64,000 nt of DNA. It comes from Hyphomicrobiales bacterium (GTDB lineage: Bacteria; Pseudomonadota; Alphaproteobacteria; Rhizobiales; Rhizobiaceae). How positions within the stretch are numbered: position 1 is the stretch's first letter; every line of letters begins with the position of its first letter. The notes under the pieces are model-generated. The model did not search any database, had not been told where the DNA came from, and saw only the letters and a list, made by a program, of their open reading frames with translations. Below are positions 25,939 to 35,905 of the stretch, in pieces. The stretch lies in NCBI GenBank assembly GCA_900468625.1, contig UBUL01000027.1, forward strand, positions 1-64,000. The letters run 5' to 3'. The position numbers and the translations under genes are program-made.

Positions 25939-28900
25939 TTCGATCCCGAGGGCTTCAAACCGGCATTCTGCAGATAATCATTGACGACTTCGGGCGGCGG
26001 ACCCGCGGGTGGGGGTGACAATCCGACCACGGCGGGCCTGACGACCAGCGTTGGCGCATCGGTCGGGGCACGCGCTTCCAGCAGATAATTGCCTGGTTCG
26101 AGCGGCTTCAGCTGATTGACGCCCTCACCGAGGACCTGACCCTTTTCGTCGAGCAGGCGACCGGCGGCGAGATCCGGATCGGAGCGCAGACCAACGCCGA
26201 TATTTCCCTTGCTCTTGACCTCAAAGCCGAAAAGAACCGTTGCTCCGGGTGCAAGCACAGTTGGGGCACCGACCCCCTCGGAGAGAGGAATGACCGGTGT
26301 TGCCGTCAGATCCAGCGTACCGGACAAAGGCCCCTCGTGGGTCGAGTAGAGCCTGAGCACCGCCTCGCCGGCCGCGACATAGCGATGAAATTCAGCGCCC
26401 ATCGGGAATGGCTGCAGATCGCGGCGGCCATTCTGTTCGAGATCAACGATGACCGGTGCATCGGTGCTGACATCGAGGACCATCGGCTGGACCGGATCGA
26501 GACGGAAGGCCATCGCCTGCCCCTGGAGCATTGCATTTTGCGGCAGACCGACCGGCTTCGGCTCGGGCTGCGGCCAGGGCGATTTGCCTTCCCGTTCCAG
26601 CCACAGCACCACCAGTCCCGCGCCATGGTCGAGGATCACTTGGCCAGCGCCTGACGCTGCAATGTTCTGGCCACGCAGCACCTTGCCATCGTTTGCGATA
26701 AAGGTTGCCGTGCCGCCGGAAACCTTCAAGAGATCCCCTCTCATCGCATCCACGGCGATTGCCTCGGACCCGGCCGTACCGAAGAATCGGCGCAGAACCT
26801 GACCGGCGCCAAGCGTTACGGCCTGTCCGGGCGACAGGCTGACGCGGACAGAGGCTGCTTCCCTCGTGACGTTGACGAGCCGGAGTTCCTTGGCCGATGT
26901 CGTGATGTTGCGTGAGAGCGGTGCGGCGCCGGACCAGACGTTCAGCAGTTCGGGATCCGAAGAACCGGAAACCACGGCAATGCCGGGCGCCAGATCAAGC
27001 GTCAGTCGCTTCACCCCCGCCGGCAACCTGACCGGCCGCGCGCTGAGCGCCGGTATGATTGCGGCATAGGTGCCGTCGAGCACGATCGCGTCGAGCTCAG
27101 CTGCGTCGATGGGCTTCAGCCGCATCTGCAGACTCTCATCGCCTCCGGCATTCCATACATGCAAATCTTGGCCATTGGCCAAGGCGACAGCGCTATCGAC
27201 GCTGACGCCCATGCCGCGCCCGGCGCCGAGGCCGGGCTGGCCAAAGGTGGAGTCAGCAAGCCACAGACGGGTCTTGCCCGGTAAGGAGGCCGTGGCAGGG
27301 ACGACGGCTCGATCCCCTGCGGCAAGCGTCAGCGCAATCTCCCCCTCGAGTTTAGCGGGAGTTGCCCGCACCGGGCTGTTCTTGCGGGTGACCAGCCATA
27401 AGCGATCCGATTGCGGAGCAAACAGCCCCGATGCGGCGGCGCCAAGCGGATGATCCATGCTTGCTCCCGCAAGCAGATCTCCGGCCGTCTCAAACTCAAT
27501 CAGGCCCGCCGATGGCACATGCACGAGCGCGACATTCAAGGTAAGGCCGAGACCGTCGATCGTTAGCGGCTCTAAGGAAATATCGCCGAGCGCGCGCATG
27601 TCGCGGGAGATGCTGCGCGCGCCAATTTTTATCGAGGCCGAACTGCCATCAAGGGTCCATACCGAAGCGCGCCATTGCGGTCCATCCGCCGAGGCAGGCC
27701 AAGCAAGAACGGGCGTGTGGCCATGGGCAAAGGCTTGCGGCTTCCAGGCGCCATCGGCTCCCCGGGTCTCGACGGATAGAACCAGTTCGCTTGTGGACTG
27801 CGCCGCGACGAGTGCGAGCCGATCCTTCTCGCCGGCGGACAGGGGGAATGCGAAGACGGAGCTTCCGCTGACTTCGGTAGTCCCGCCGTCGGCAAGCGCC
27901 GGCTGCTCCAATTCCTGCGGCAAAGCGAGCTGGACCTCGATATTCGAGCTATTGGCCTGATCGCCGCTGCCATCTTGCTGATCGCCATCATTTGACGAGG
28001 CCTGCTGATCGTCTGAACCGTTATCCGCCTGGCCGCCCGTCGTTGCGGGTGCAGCCGCCGTCTCGAGGCTAAGCGTATAAGAGCCGGCAGGGAGGCGGCG
28101 GGAAAGCGCGATATTCCAATCGTCGCTGCGGCCGGAGAGGCGTTCGATCACGCCGCCCTTGGCGTCCTTCAGTACACCTTTCATCTCGCTGCGGCCGAAG
28201 GTGCCGAGGCTGACGACGCGGTCTCTTTCCACATCGAAGGAAAGCACGGCCGGCAGGTCGACGAAGCGCGTTTCGCCGGGCTGCAGATCCTTTACGTTCA
28301 GGGTGATCTCATAGTCCAGCCGGTCGTCATGAGCGAGGCTGCTGAGGTCGATGCGATAGTGCCCAGCCTTCAGCCTGGTGCTGAATTGCGGCGCGGCGAC
28401 AAATCTCGCGATCTGATCCTTCTCGTCGCGGATCAGTGTGGCGATCATCCCCTCGGTCAAATCGATGCTGATATCGGCGTCTGCGGCGAGTTCGAATGTC
28501 CAACTGTCGGGGGTGCGAATGTCGCTTTTGCTCTGTGGCTCGCGCCACTGGAATTTCTGAACCTGATTGAAAGCCAGCGGATGCGGCCCGTGACCCTGCG
28601 GTTGCGGCGGGTCCATGACGGATGTCAGCCGGGCGACAAAACGCGCGTCGATTTCACGCGGTTGGATCACGAGACGATAGCGCCCCGGTGCCAGATCCAT
28701 ACTGAGCGTGGAGAGAGGACCGGGAGCCGTCAGCGGCCAGCCATCCGCATCCTCCAGACGCGCGGCAAGGTCGCCGCCAAGCGCGTAGAGCTCAAGCTTG
28801 TAGGATCCGGCTTTCGCGATCTCTATCGGCACAACGGCGCCGCTCGAACTCGACAGAACGCCTCGGCTGCTGCTGTCGGGAACCAGAGCTGGCGTCGGCG

Positions 28901-31547
28901 CCAGCAAGGCTTGCATGGCGCCGACACCGAGATGGCCGGATGAATTCTGTGCCGAGACATCGATCTGATAGGTTCCGGCGCGCAAATAGGTCAGCAGCAG
29001 AGCATTGTGGCCATCGCCATTGTCGGATGCTTCTCCCAGAGACGGCACGATCGACGTGCCGAGATCGAGAGACGTCTGCAAACGCCCGAAAGTTTCGATA
29101 CGATAAAGACCGCCTTCCTTCACGTTAAGCTGATAGGTTTTACGGCCATTTTCGGGGAGATCGAAGAATTGCTTTTGGCCGGCGTTCAACGGGGATGCCG
29201 CGATCGGTCGCCCACTCTTGCGCGGAGCACTCGCATCCGGCCGCCAGCTGACGCCTATGGCGCGGGAGGCGGAAATGGCAGGAAAACGCAGCGTTAGCCT
29301 CCGTCCCCCCGCATCGGCATGCTCGTTGCTGACGGCGAAGGCGACGGGGGCATTGCGCATATCAAAGGCGGAAATGATGCCACCAGGTGGGGCATGGACG
29401 TCGATGCGCAGATCAGCCGGCGACGCCGGGCGCGCAAGGGCAGCCTCGCCGTCATCGGATTTGTCCGAGCCTGGCGGCACCGGCTCCGGAGCGGCGGACT
29501 TCGGCTGATCCGCTCCGGTTTGCGGTGTTGGGCCTGCCGATTGCCAGAGTGCCAGCGGCCGGGTTTCAAGATCGGCAGGCAGCGCGACGGCACGCGGCCC
29601 GGTCAAGAGCGTGGGAGCCGCGTTGGTGATGATCTCCAGGCTCGTGGCCGATCGGGCTTCCTGGACGCCATAGGAAATCGTCGTGCGCGCCGGCGCAGCC
29701 GGCTGGACCGGCGGCACAAGACCTGGAGTCCCGAGCGTAAGATCGATGATGCCGCTCGCATTCGCATTGGGCACGAGGCGGAGCAAATAATAGCCGGCAT
29801 CCAGATCATAGCGATCGGGCACGCGGCCGTCCGCACGCGGGGCATTGCCAAGAAGAACCGGACTGATTTCGGAGTGCAGGGCAACACCCGAAGCATGGAC
29901 GGCGATCTGGCCTGCCTGCGTCATCTCGAACAGGAGCGATGTCGGTCCACGCAGATTGAAACGTCGTCTCCAAGCCTGGCCCGCACCAAGGCGAGGCATG
30001 TCGGAGGCAACGACGCTTGCTCTGCCGCCATTGTCCTGGCGGATGAGCAAGGAGGTCGCAGGAATTTCGTCCCCGCCTTCGCCCGCCACGTCGAGGCTGA
30101 TGAGATTGGGCACAGAGCCGTCGAATTGGGTCTGATTGCCGAAACGCAGCCCGCGAACCTGAAAGCGCTGGCCTTCATATCCAGATATTTCGACGATGCC
30201 GGGTTGGCCATCCGCCGGCAATGCCAGCATTGCGACCGGCTCGCGGTTCGACTTGCCGATTGCCGCACTTCGGAAAGAAGGAGCAGGATTGGAAATCCGC
30301 GCTGCGCGAAGCATAGCCGATGCCGATTGCGGTAGATCGAGACGGAATCGGTCGAAATCGGCAGGCGCCTCGAAACGCATCGAACCAAAAGGCCCGATTA
30401 CGCCTTCGGCGATCCCGGCCGCGAGCGACATCGTGACGCCGGTGCGGATATGAAACGGCTCGGCGGTATCCGAATTTGCCCAGGCAAGCTTCTCGCCGCC
30501 ATAGGCGGTCACAAGGTAACGCCCAGGTTCAACCATGCCGGCCAACGTGGCTCGCGTCATCGAAAGGCCCGGCTTCAGCTCGAAGACCGAGATCGTCGGT
30601 GAAAGCTGGACGATGCCGCCTCCATTGCGCCACAGCCGCAAATCGTGAAGCGAGCGTCCAACGGCCTCTACGTCGATACGTCCGGAATCGGGAACGTCGA
30701 TCCAGAAAGACCTTTGCTGGAGATCGCCGAGATCAGCATCGATCGGGACGTCGGCACTTAGGACGGTATCGGGCCGTTCAAGCTCCTGGTAGGACTGCGC
30801 TTTGAGTTCGACCTTGCCGCTTGCTCCCTTGGCGCCAAAAACACGTATCTTGTAGGTGCCCTTATCCAGCAGGGTGTCGATCCGTCCGTCGCCGACGCCT
30901 GGCACCCCCATTTGCTCTCCAGGCCCCGTCATCATGTCGATGAGCTGCAGCGCGACACCGGAGCTGCTATGGGTACTGATGGCGACCCGACCTGGCCGGT
31001 CGACCGTCATCAGCGTGCTTCCGTCTTGATCGGCGGGGAGCCGATCCAATGCCAGATGGGGCTGGGCTGCGGGCTCTGGGGATGGATAGGTGGAGGAGGA
31101 TTGTGCAATTGCAGCGGGCGGCGGTGTTACCCGATACTGCCCTCCGGGGACTTGCGTTTCTGCCGCGGTCGATGCTGAGGGCTCCGGGGATCGCTCGGAA
31201 GTCGGCGGGCTCAGCTCGGCAATTCGCGCCTGATAGATTGTCATCAAGCACTTCGCCAGGTGATCCGGATCGGGATCCGTGCATGACTTATTTCGGTCGG
31301 ATAGCCAGCGGCGCTGTTGCTGCTTCAATTCCGTCAGCTTTGCCGGATTGCCGCTGAGATCGTTTGCCGCCTGCCTGTAGGACGCGGCTAAGGCCGTGTC
31401 CTGGGCGATCAAGTTGGGATAGGCGCAAATCGTCTTTTCAATCGCGGTCTGTGCCTTGCCGCAATCAAAGGATTGCGCTTGGCAAACTGGTGGGAAAAGA
31501 CCAAAACCGAGAGCAACAAGCAGGCGCAAGCGAGACGCGGGGGCCAT
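25935..31547 (-). CDS. giant exported protein with N-terminal LprI-like domain
   Basis: 1870 residues, predicted signal peptide (LLVALGFGLFPPVCQAQ). Residues about 26-115 match the DUF1311/LprI lysozyme-inhibitor-like domain: FDCGKAQTAIEKTICAYPNL, LKQQQRRWLSDRN, and cysteines suited to disulfides. The remaining 1700 residues are not a family I know. They contain at least ten spaced motifs of the form L-x-x-G-x-Y-x-L/I, such as LLDKGTYKIRVFG, LAPGRYRLVIQ and LPAGSYTLSLET, which resemble strands of pre-peptidase-C-type beta-sandwiches. A Gly/Asp/Ser/Gln-rich linker lies at about 1165-1200. First gene of the operon with the macroglobulin and PBP1C, so a role in envelope protection is inferred. 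Confidence 0.8.
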   Translation of the reverse strand: MAPASRLRLLVALGFGLFPPVCQAQSFDCGKAQTAIEKTICAYPNLIAQDTALAASYRQAANDLSGNPAKLTELKQQQRRWLSDRNKSCTDPDPDHLAKCLMTIYQARIAELSPPTSERSPEPSASTAAETQVPGGQYRVTPPPAAIAQSSSTYPSPEPAAQPHLALDRLPADQDGSTLMTVDRPGRVAISTHSSSGVALQLIDMMTGPGEQMGVPGVGDGRIDTLLDKGTYKIRVFGAKGASGKVELKAQSYQELERPDTVLSADVPIDADLGDLQQRSFWIDVPDSGRIDVEAVGRSLHDLRLWRNGGGIVQLSPTISVFELKPGLSMTRATLAGMVEPGRYLVTAYGGEKLAWANSDTAEPFHIRTGVTMSLAAGIAEGVIGPFGSMRFEAPADFDRFRLDLPQSASAMLRAARISNPAPSFRSAAIGKSNREPVAMLALPADGQPGIVEISGYEGQRFQVRGLRFGNQTQFDGSVPNLISLDVAGEGGDEIPATSLLIRQDNGGRASVVASDMPRLGAGQAWRRRFNLRGPTSLLFEMTQAGQIAVHASGVALHSEISPVLLGNAPRADGRVPDRYDLDAGYYLLRLVPNANASGIIDLTLGTPGLVPPVQPAAPARTTISYGVQEARSATSLEIITNAAPTLLTGPRAVALPADLETRPLALWQSAGPTPQTGADQPKSAAPEPVPPGSDKSDDGEAALARPASPADLRIDVHAPPGGIISAFDMRNAPVAFAVSNEHADAGGRRLTLRFPAISASRAIGVSWRPDASAPRKSGRPIAASPLNAGQKQFFDLPENGRKTYQLNVKEGGLYRIETFGRLQTSLDLGTSIVPSLGEASDNGDGHNALLLTYLRAGTYQIDVSAQNSSGHLGVGAMQALLAPTPALVPDSSSRGVLSSSSGAVVPIEIAKAGSYKLELYALGGDLAARLEDADGWPLTAPGPLSTLSMDLAPGRYRLVIQPREIDARFVARLTSVMDPPQPQGHGPHPLAFNQVQKFQWREPQSKSDIRTPDSWTFELAADADISIDLTEGMIATLIRDEKDQIARFVAAPQFSTRLKAGHYRIDLSSLAHDDRLDYEITLNVKDLQPGETRFVDLPAVLSFDVERDRVVSLGTFGRSEMKGVLKDAKGGVIERLSGRSDDWNIALSRRLPAGSYTLSLETAAAPATTGGQADNGSDDQQASSNDGDQQDGSGDQANSSNIEVQLALPQELEQPALADGGTTEVSGSSVFAFPLSAGEKDRLALVAAQSTSELVLSVETRGADGAWKPQAFAHGHTPVLAWPASADGPQWRASVWTLDGSSASIKIGARSISRDMRALGDISLEPLTIDGLGLTLNVALVHVPSAGLIEFETAGDLLAGASMDHPLGAAASGLFAPQSDRLWLVTRKNSPVRATPAKLEGEIALTLAAGDRAVVPATASLPGKTRLWLADSTFGQPGLGAGRGMGVSVDSAVALANGQDLHVWNAGGDESLQMRLKPIDAAELDAIVLDGTYAAIIPALSARPVRLPAGVKRLTLDLAPGIAVVSGSSDPELLNVWSGAAPLSRNITTSAKELRLVNVTREAASVRVSLSPGQAVTLGAGQVLRRFFGTAGSEAIAVDAMRGDLLKVSGGTATFIANDGKVLRGQNIAASGAGQVILDHGAGLVVLWLEREGKSPWPQPEPKPVGLPQNAMLQGQAMAFRLDPVQPMVLDVSTDAPVIVDLEQNGRRDLQPFPMGAEFHRYVAAGEAVLRLYSTHEGPLSGTLDLTATPVIPLSEGVGAPTVLAPGATVLFGFEVKSKGNIGVGLRSDPDLAAGRLLDEKGQVLGEGVNQLKPLEPGNYLLEARAPTDAPTLVVRPAVVGLSPPPAGPPPEVVNDYLQNAGLKPSGSK

Positions 31548-32189
31548 GGATAACTCGTTTTTTAGATGCCGGCACGCTAGTCAATATGAGCTAACTTCGA
31601 TCAAGACAAGAGTGCCGCTGCGGCGTTGAAACCTCGAGGCGAGAGAATCGTCCTGAATGCCGCCGGGGCCGATCGCTGGCTGGAAAATCATGCCAGGTCA
31701 GTCCGGCCATCGATCTCCTTGGCGGCTTTCGCATCGAGGCTGAAGGATATCGCCGAGAATATAGCCGCCCCAGCATGCCAACGCGTTCAAAAGTCGAGTG
31801 TTCTGTCGGCGTCTTTGCGATGGATTTGAGTAAGAATACTTGTCGTCATCAATTAAGGTATTGAGTATTTCGGCCTACATTTTTGTATTTTGTACATTAG
31901 TTTTCGCTGCTTTTTATAGGGAAATATTGTTCAAATTCGCCTGCTGGCGGGAGCATGAGCCGGACAGTAACTAATCCATATATTTTTAGGGGGCGCTATT
32001 AATTCCGTTTCAATAAAGACCGGCTAACTTCGGCTCTGATTGGGCAGGGCATGACGCGCCTGTGGTCGGGCGGCGCCTCGACGGCTCACGGGCTGCTTTT
32101 CTTTCAGAAATTACACCATAAGAGCTCCAGAAATATGGGTTTCGGCGAAGCGGGTTAGCGTTACGGCACCCGAATGTAGGTGAGCAATT
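31548..32189. other. divergent intergenic region, AT-rich core
   Basis: Separates the macroglobulin operon from the second chemoreceptor. A 67-codon frame at 31626-31829 has no support. The segment 31840-32000 is clearly AT-rich with T-runs and should contain promoters for one or both sides. I cannot fix a -35/-10 pair with confidence. Confidence 0.45.
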
Positions 32190-34529
32190 ATGATTTTTTC
32201 TCTTCGCAATATACTTGTTGGAATTTTCCTTTTGCTCAGCATCGCTTTGTGTGTGCTGACAGGGTCGTCCATGCTCCATGCCTATCGCGGCGAAAGCACC
32301 TATGCCGATGTCTCAAGGCTCACAATGCTCGACCGCGCGCTCTTCCAAACGCTCGCCAACTTTCGCAACGAGCGAGGCGACGGGTCATCGCTCGCCAGCC
32401 TCGAGCTTGGTGCGCAAGATGCGACGCTCGCCTTGTTGAAAACGGACAGGACTATCGTTGACAAGTATATGGTCGACGCAAAATCGGTTTCCGCAAACAT
32501 TGACGGCGCAACGCTCAAAGCGCCGATTGCCGACGTCATGAGCGCATATGATCGGGTCGTAGCATTCCGTTCAAAGCTCGATGGCGAAGTCGTCAAGAAG
32601 CTCGCCGATCGCGACCCGACCCTGCAGGCCACGACGTTGGACATCGGCCAGCAGTTCCTGACTGCTCTTGAAGCAGGTTCGGCCGCGATTGAAAGCGAGA
32701 TCCGCGCGAATGATCCCTCAATGACGGCACTTATTCAGATCCGTGCGCTGACATGGTACACGCGCGCGACAGCGGGTGCCGCAAACCTGTCGTTCGTCAA
32801 CACGCTCGCTTCCGGGCAGGCGATGAAGCCTGAGGACGTCAGCAAGATCCAGCAGTTCGATTATACTGCAAACTTCACCTGGGGACAGATCGGCACGCTG
32901 GTCAATCATCCGGCGACACCGCAGGTGGTCAAGGACGCCTACAAAGTCGCCAGCACGACCTATTTCAGCGGTGATTTCGCGACAAAACACAACGCGTTGC
33001 TTGCCAGGTTCGCAGCCGGTGAGAAGAAGGCCATGTCCCTCGACGACTGGCGCCCTCTTGGTAACGCCGCCCTTCTGACCATCACGAACACCGCCGCGGC
33101 AGCCGCGGATGGCATGGTCGCCACGGCGGCCGCCAGCCAGAATGATGCATTCGTCAGCCTGATCGCTTACGGGCTCACCTTCCTCGTCGCGGCGATTCTG
33201 AGCATCACGGGCATCTGCGTCATCGTTTTCCGCGTTACCAAGCCCGTCGGAGCGCTGACCCATTCCATGACCGAACTCGCCCAAGGCAACCTCTCCGTCT
33301 TAATCGGTGGCGTCGAACGGCGCGACGAGATCGGTGCCATGGCGCGTTCCGTACAGGTGTTTCAGCAGGCAGCCTTGCGTAACAAGGCGCTCGAAGCGGA
33401 AGCCGCCGAGGCGCGCGTTGCATCGGAGAATGAACGCGTCGAGGTCCAGCGCCGTGCCGAAGCGGAGGCCGAAGAGAGGCTGCTGCAGGCAACGGGTTCA
33501 CTTGCGACAGGACTTCGTCATCTCGCATCCGGCGACCTGCGTTGTGAGATCGAAACGCCCCTGGCTGCGCAATTCGAAGCCCTGCGTCACGACTTCAATT
33601 CATCGGTCAGCCAGCTTCGCGCCGCCATGACGCAGGTCGGCCAGGCCGCGTCGCTCGTCAACAGCGGCAGCTACGAGATCTCGCAGGCTTCCGATAACCT
33701 CTCCAAGCGCACCGAGCAGCAGGCCGCATCGCTGGAAGAAACGGCGGCCGCACTTGAAGAGGTTACGGCCAATGTCCAGTCGACCTCCAAGCGGACCGGC
33801 GATGCACGCGATCTGGTTCGCGGCGCGCGGCTGCGGGCAGAAAATTCCAGCCAGGTCGTCAGCAATGCCGTCAACGCCATGGGCAGGATCGAGCACTCGT
33901 CCAAACAAATCAGCCAGATCATCAGCGTGATCGATGAGATCGCCTTCCAGACCAATCTGCTCGCGCTCAACGCCGGCGTCGAGGCGGCGCGTGCGGGTGA
34001 AGCCGGCAAGGGCTTTGCCGTGGTCGCCCAGGAAGTGCGCGAGCTTGCCCAGCGCTCGGCTAATGCCGCCAAAGAGATCAAGGCTCTGATCGGCAATTCC
34101 GAAGTTGCCGTCGGCGAGGGTGTGAAGCTCGTCAACGACACCGGCGAGGGCCTTGCCGTTATCGCCGACCTGGTCCTGCAGATCAATCAGCATATGGATG
34201 CAATCGCCACTGCCGCTCAGGAACAGTCGATGGGTCTTTCGGAGATCAACAGCGCCGTCAATCACATGGACCAGGCGACACAGCAAAATGCCGCCATGGT
34301 CGAAGAGATGAACGCGGCCGGCGCAGGCTTGGCCGAAGAGAGCAAGCGCCTTGGCGAACTCCTCAGCGCATTCCGCACAGGCGAAGCCGAGCGTATGGCG
34401 CCGCAGGCAAGACCCGCCGCCCGGCCTGTCTCGGCCCCGGCAACGGGCCGGCTTGCTGCACGCGCCGCTCCCGTCACAAAGGGCAATGCCGCGCTCAAGC
34501 ATCTCCAGCAGGAGTGGTCTGAGTTCTGA
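32190..34529 (+). CDS. methyl-accepting chemotaxis protein with C-terminal docking pentapeptide
   Basis: Chemoreceptor of 779 residues, longer than the first by its sensor. Membrane helices lie at about 7-28 and 323-348, enclosing an all-helical periplasmic region of roughly 290 residues that is about twice a simple four-helix sensor and may be bimodular. HAMP ([21 protein letters not shown]) is followed by a second HAMP-like segment, the methylation helices ([21 protein letters not shown]) and the canonical tip ([20 protein letters not shown]). After a flexible Ala/Pro-rich tail the protein ends QEWSEF, fitting the xWxxF CheR/CheB-tethering pattern. GTGAGC-type spacing precedes ATG 32190. 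Ligand unknown. Confidence 0.93.
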   Translation: MIFSLRNILVGIFLLLSIALCVLTGSSMLHAYRGESTYADVSRLTMLDRALFQTLANFRNERGDGSSLASLELGAQDATLALLKTDRTIVDKYMVDAKSVSANIDGATLKAPIADVMSAYDRVVAFRSKLDGEVVKKLADRDPTLQATTLDIGQQFLTALEAGSAAIESEIRANDPSMTALIQIRALTWYTRATAGAANLSFVNTLASGQAMKPEDVSKIQQFDYTANFTWGQIGTLVNHPATPQVVKDAYKVASTTYFSGDFATKHNALLARFAAGEKKAMSLDDWRPLGNAALLTITNTAAAAADGMVATAAASQNDAFVSLIAYGLTFLVAAILSITGICVIVFRVTKPVGALTHSMTELAQGNLSVLIGGVERRDEIGAMARSVQVFQQAALRNKALEAEAAEARVASENERVEVQRRAEAEAEERLLQATGSLATGLRHLASGDLRCEIETPLAAQFEALRHDFNSSVSQLRAAMTQVGQAASLVNSGSYEISQASDNLSKRTEQQAASLEETAAALEEVTANVQSTSKRTGDARDLVRGARLRAENSSQVVSNAVNAMGRIEHSSKQISQIISVIDEIAFQTNLLALNAGVEAARAGEAGKGFAVVAQEVRELAQRSANAAKEIKALIGNSEVAVGEGVKLVNDTGEGLAVIADLVLQINQHMDAIATAAQEQSMGLSEINSAVNHMDQATQQNAAMVEEMNAAGAGLAEESKRLGELLSAFRTGEAERMAPQARPAARPVSAPATGRLAARAAPVTKGNAALKHLQQEWSEF

Positions 34530-34668
34530 TCGGCCTGACGCCAAGATAGGCTTCGCAGCCTTGCGGCCGTTACCTCGGCGATTGTCTCGCTTGCCCGGAA
34601 GCCGGTCTCTGGATGATCGCCGAAGATGTTGGGAGGCGGGCTTGGTTTCTCGTCGAGAGACGGATTCA

Positions 34669-34695
34669 GATTTCAGGTCGAACAGACCTGAAATC
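34669..34695. terminator. perfect hairpin between convergent genes
   Basis: GATTTCAGGTC and GACCTGAAATC form an 11-bp perfect stem with a 5-base loop (GAACA). It lies between the stop of the chemoreceptor and that of the convergent gntR gene, so it may act on both transcripts. There is no strong T-run. Confidence 0.55.
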
Positions 34696-34809
34696 ATCCG
34701 GCTGATCTTGCCTGGATAGAGCCGTATCACGTCCGCTTCCGCGATCCACGATTGGCGGCCCTGATCGCACGGCGCCGGCCATTCATCAGCGCTCGGCCTG
34801 GTGGCAACG

Positions 34810-35565
34810 TCAGCGCAGCCCGGAGCGATCGGTCGGCAATGAAGCGTCTGCGGAAATATCCGTTCGCTTTCCAAAAACGATGCCGAGATAGGTCTCGCCC
34901 GAACGGACGACATGATTTCGCATCAACCGTTCCGCCAAATCGGCATCGCCGGCTACGATCGCTTTGGCGATATTTGTGTGTTCATCAAAGGCTTTCTGCC
35001 GTTCCGCAGGGTCGAGATGAATGACGCGGCGAATACTGGCGTCGTAAAATTGCTGACGCTCGATGAGTTTGGCAAGATATCCGCAGCGAGAACTGCGATG
35101 AACCTGATCGTGAAACGTCTCGTTGAGTGCAATCAGCCTATCGGCGTCTGCGGATGCCGTTGCCTTTTCCATGATATCCACGGTGGCAAGAAGCTCGGTT
35201 CCCGATCGCTTGTCTATCCGTTTGGCGGCAAGGTGAGCGATCATTGATTCAAGTGCCGCGCGCGCAAGGATCATCTCCTCTGCCCACTGCGTCCCGAAGC
35301 GGATGGCAACGCCCCGGCGCGGCAGGGTCTCCACCAGCCCCTCCGTTTCGATCTGGCGCAATGCTTCCTTGATGGGCGTGGTGCTGACGCCGAATTGCTC
35401 CGCCAGCTGCCGTTCATTGATCCTGTCGCCGGTGGCAAAAGCACCCGACAGGATGGCGCTTCTGATCGCGCGGTAGACATGATCCCGCACGGTAACGTGA
35501 AAGGCCGGATCGATCCTTTCAAAGGCTGCGATGCGGTCTGCCCCCTGCCTCTTCGTTTCGATCAT
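34810..35565 (-). CDS. GntR-family regulator, FCD subgroup
   Basis: Regulator of 251 residues. Winged helix: INERQLAEQFGVSTTPIKEALRQIETEGLVETLPRRGVAIR. The FCD ligand-binding domain has LARAALESMIAHLAA, LNETFHDQVHRSS and DEHTNIAKAI, which supply the usual Asp/His metal-binding positions. It is divergent from an ACS-family MFS transporter, so it very probably regulates that gene in response to a sugar acid. A TCTGGTATATCAGA near-palindrome 40 bp upstream of its start is a good operator candidate for both genes. Confidence 0.87.
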   Translation of the reverse strand: MIETKRQGADRIAAFERIDPAFHVTVRDHVYRAIRSAILSGAFATGDRINERQLAEQFGVSTTPIKEALRQIETEGLVETLPRRGVAIRFGTQWAEEMILARAALESMIAHLAAKRIDKRSGTELLATVDIMEKATASADADRLIALNETFHDQVHRSSRCGYLAKLIERQQFYDASIRRVIHLDPAERQKAFDEHTNIAKAIVAGDADLAERLMRNHVVRSGETYLGIVFGKRTDISADASLPTDRSGLR

Positions 35566-35905
35566 ATCCTTGAATCTCGTTGACGTGTCTTCGTGAGTGT
35601 GACATCTGGTATATCAGATTTCAGATTCTTGTCGATATCAGAATTCGGCAGGTAAGGATCGTCAGAAGAGGTTGAGGAGCCTTGAGGAGGATGTGCGACG
35701 CAAGGAGATCTATCACCTTTGCCAGCATTTCAGCGGCAGGTTGCTGCGGCTTGAGGCTCGCGCGCACCGGGTCGTCCATCGTTGAGGCATAAAGTCTGGT
35801 TCGAGCACGGCTGGCTGCGCTCGAACGGCGTGCTCCCCTATCAAAGTTGAATGCGCAACCATTGCAGGGCGTTGCAGGACACAGACATCCCGAAAGGTTC
35901 TCTAG
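35566..35905. other. divergent intergenic region between gntR and MFS gene
   Basis: No gene is seen. It contains the palindrome described separately and the start region of the MFS gene (AAAGG about 8 bp before ATG 35906). Confidence 0.45.
35605..35618. promoter_or_regulatory. candidate GntR/FCD operator
   Basis: TCTGGTATATCAGA is an inverted repeat in which only one paired position fails. The TGGTATAyCA core is typical of FadR-subgroup operators. It lies close to the gntR start. Confidence 0.5.

Noticed and set aside
31626-31829. 67-codon frame between the macroglobulin operon and the chemoreceptor
   Set aside because: No ribosome site or conserved feature; the region is better read as divergent regulatory DNA.
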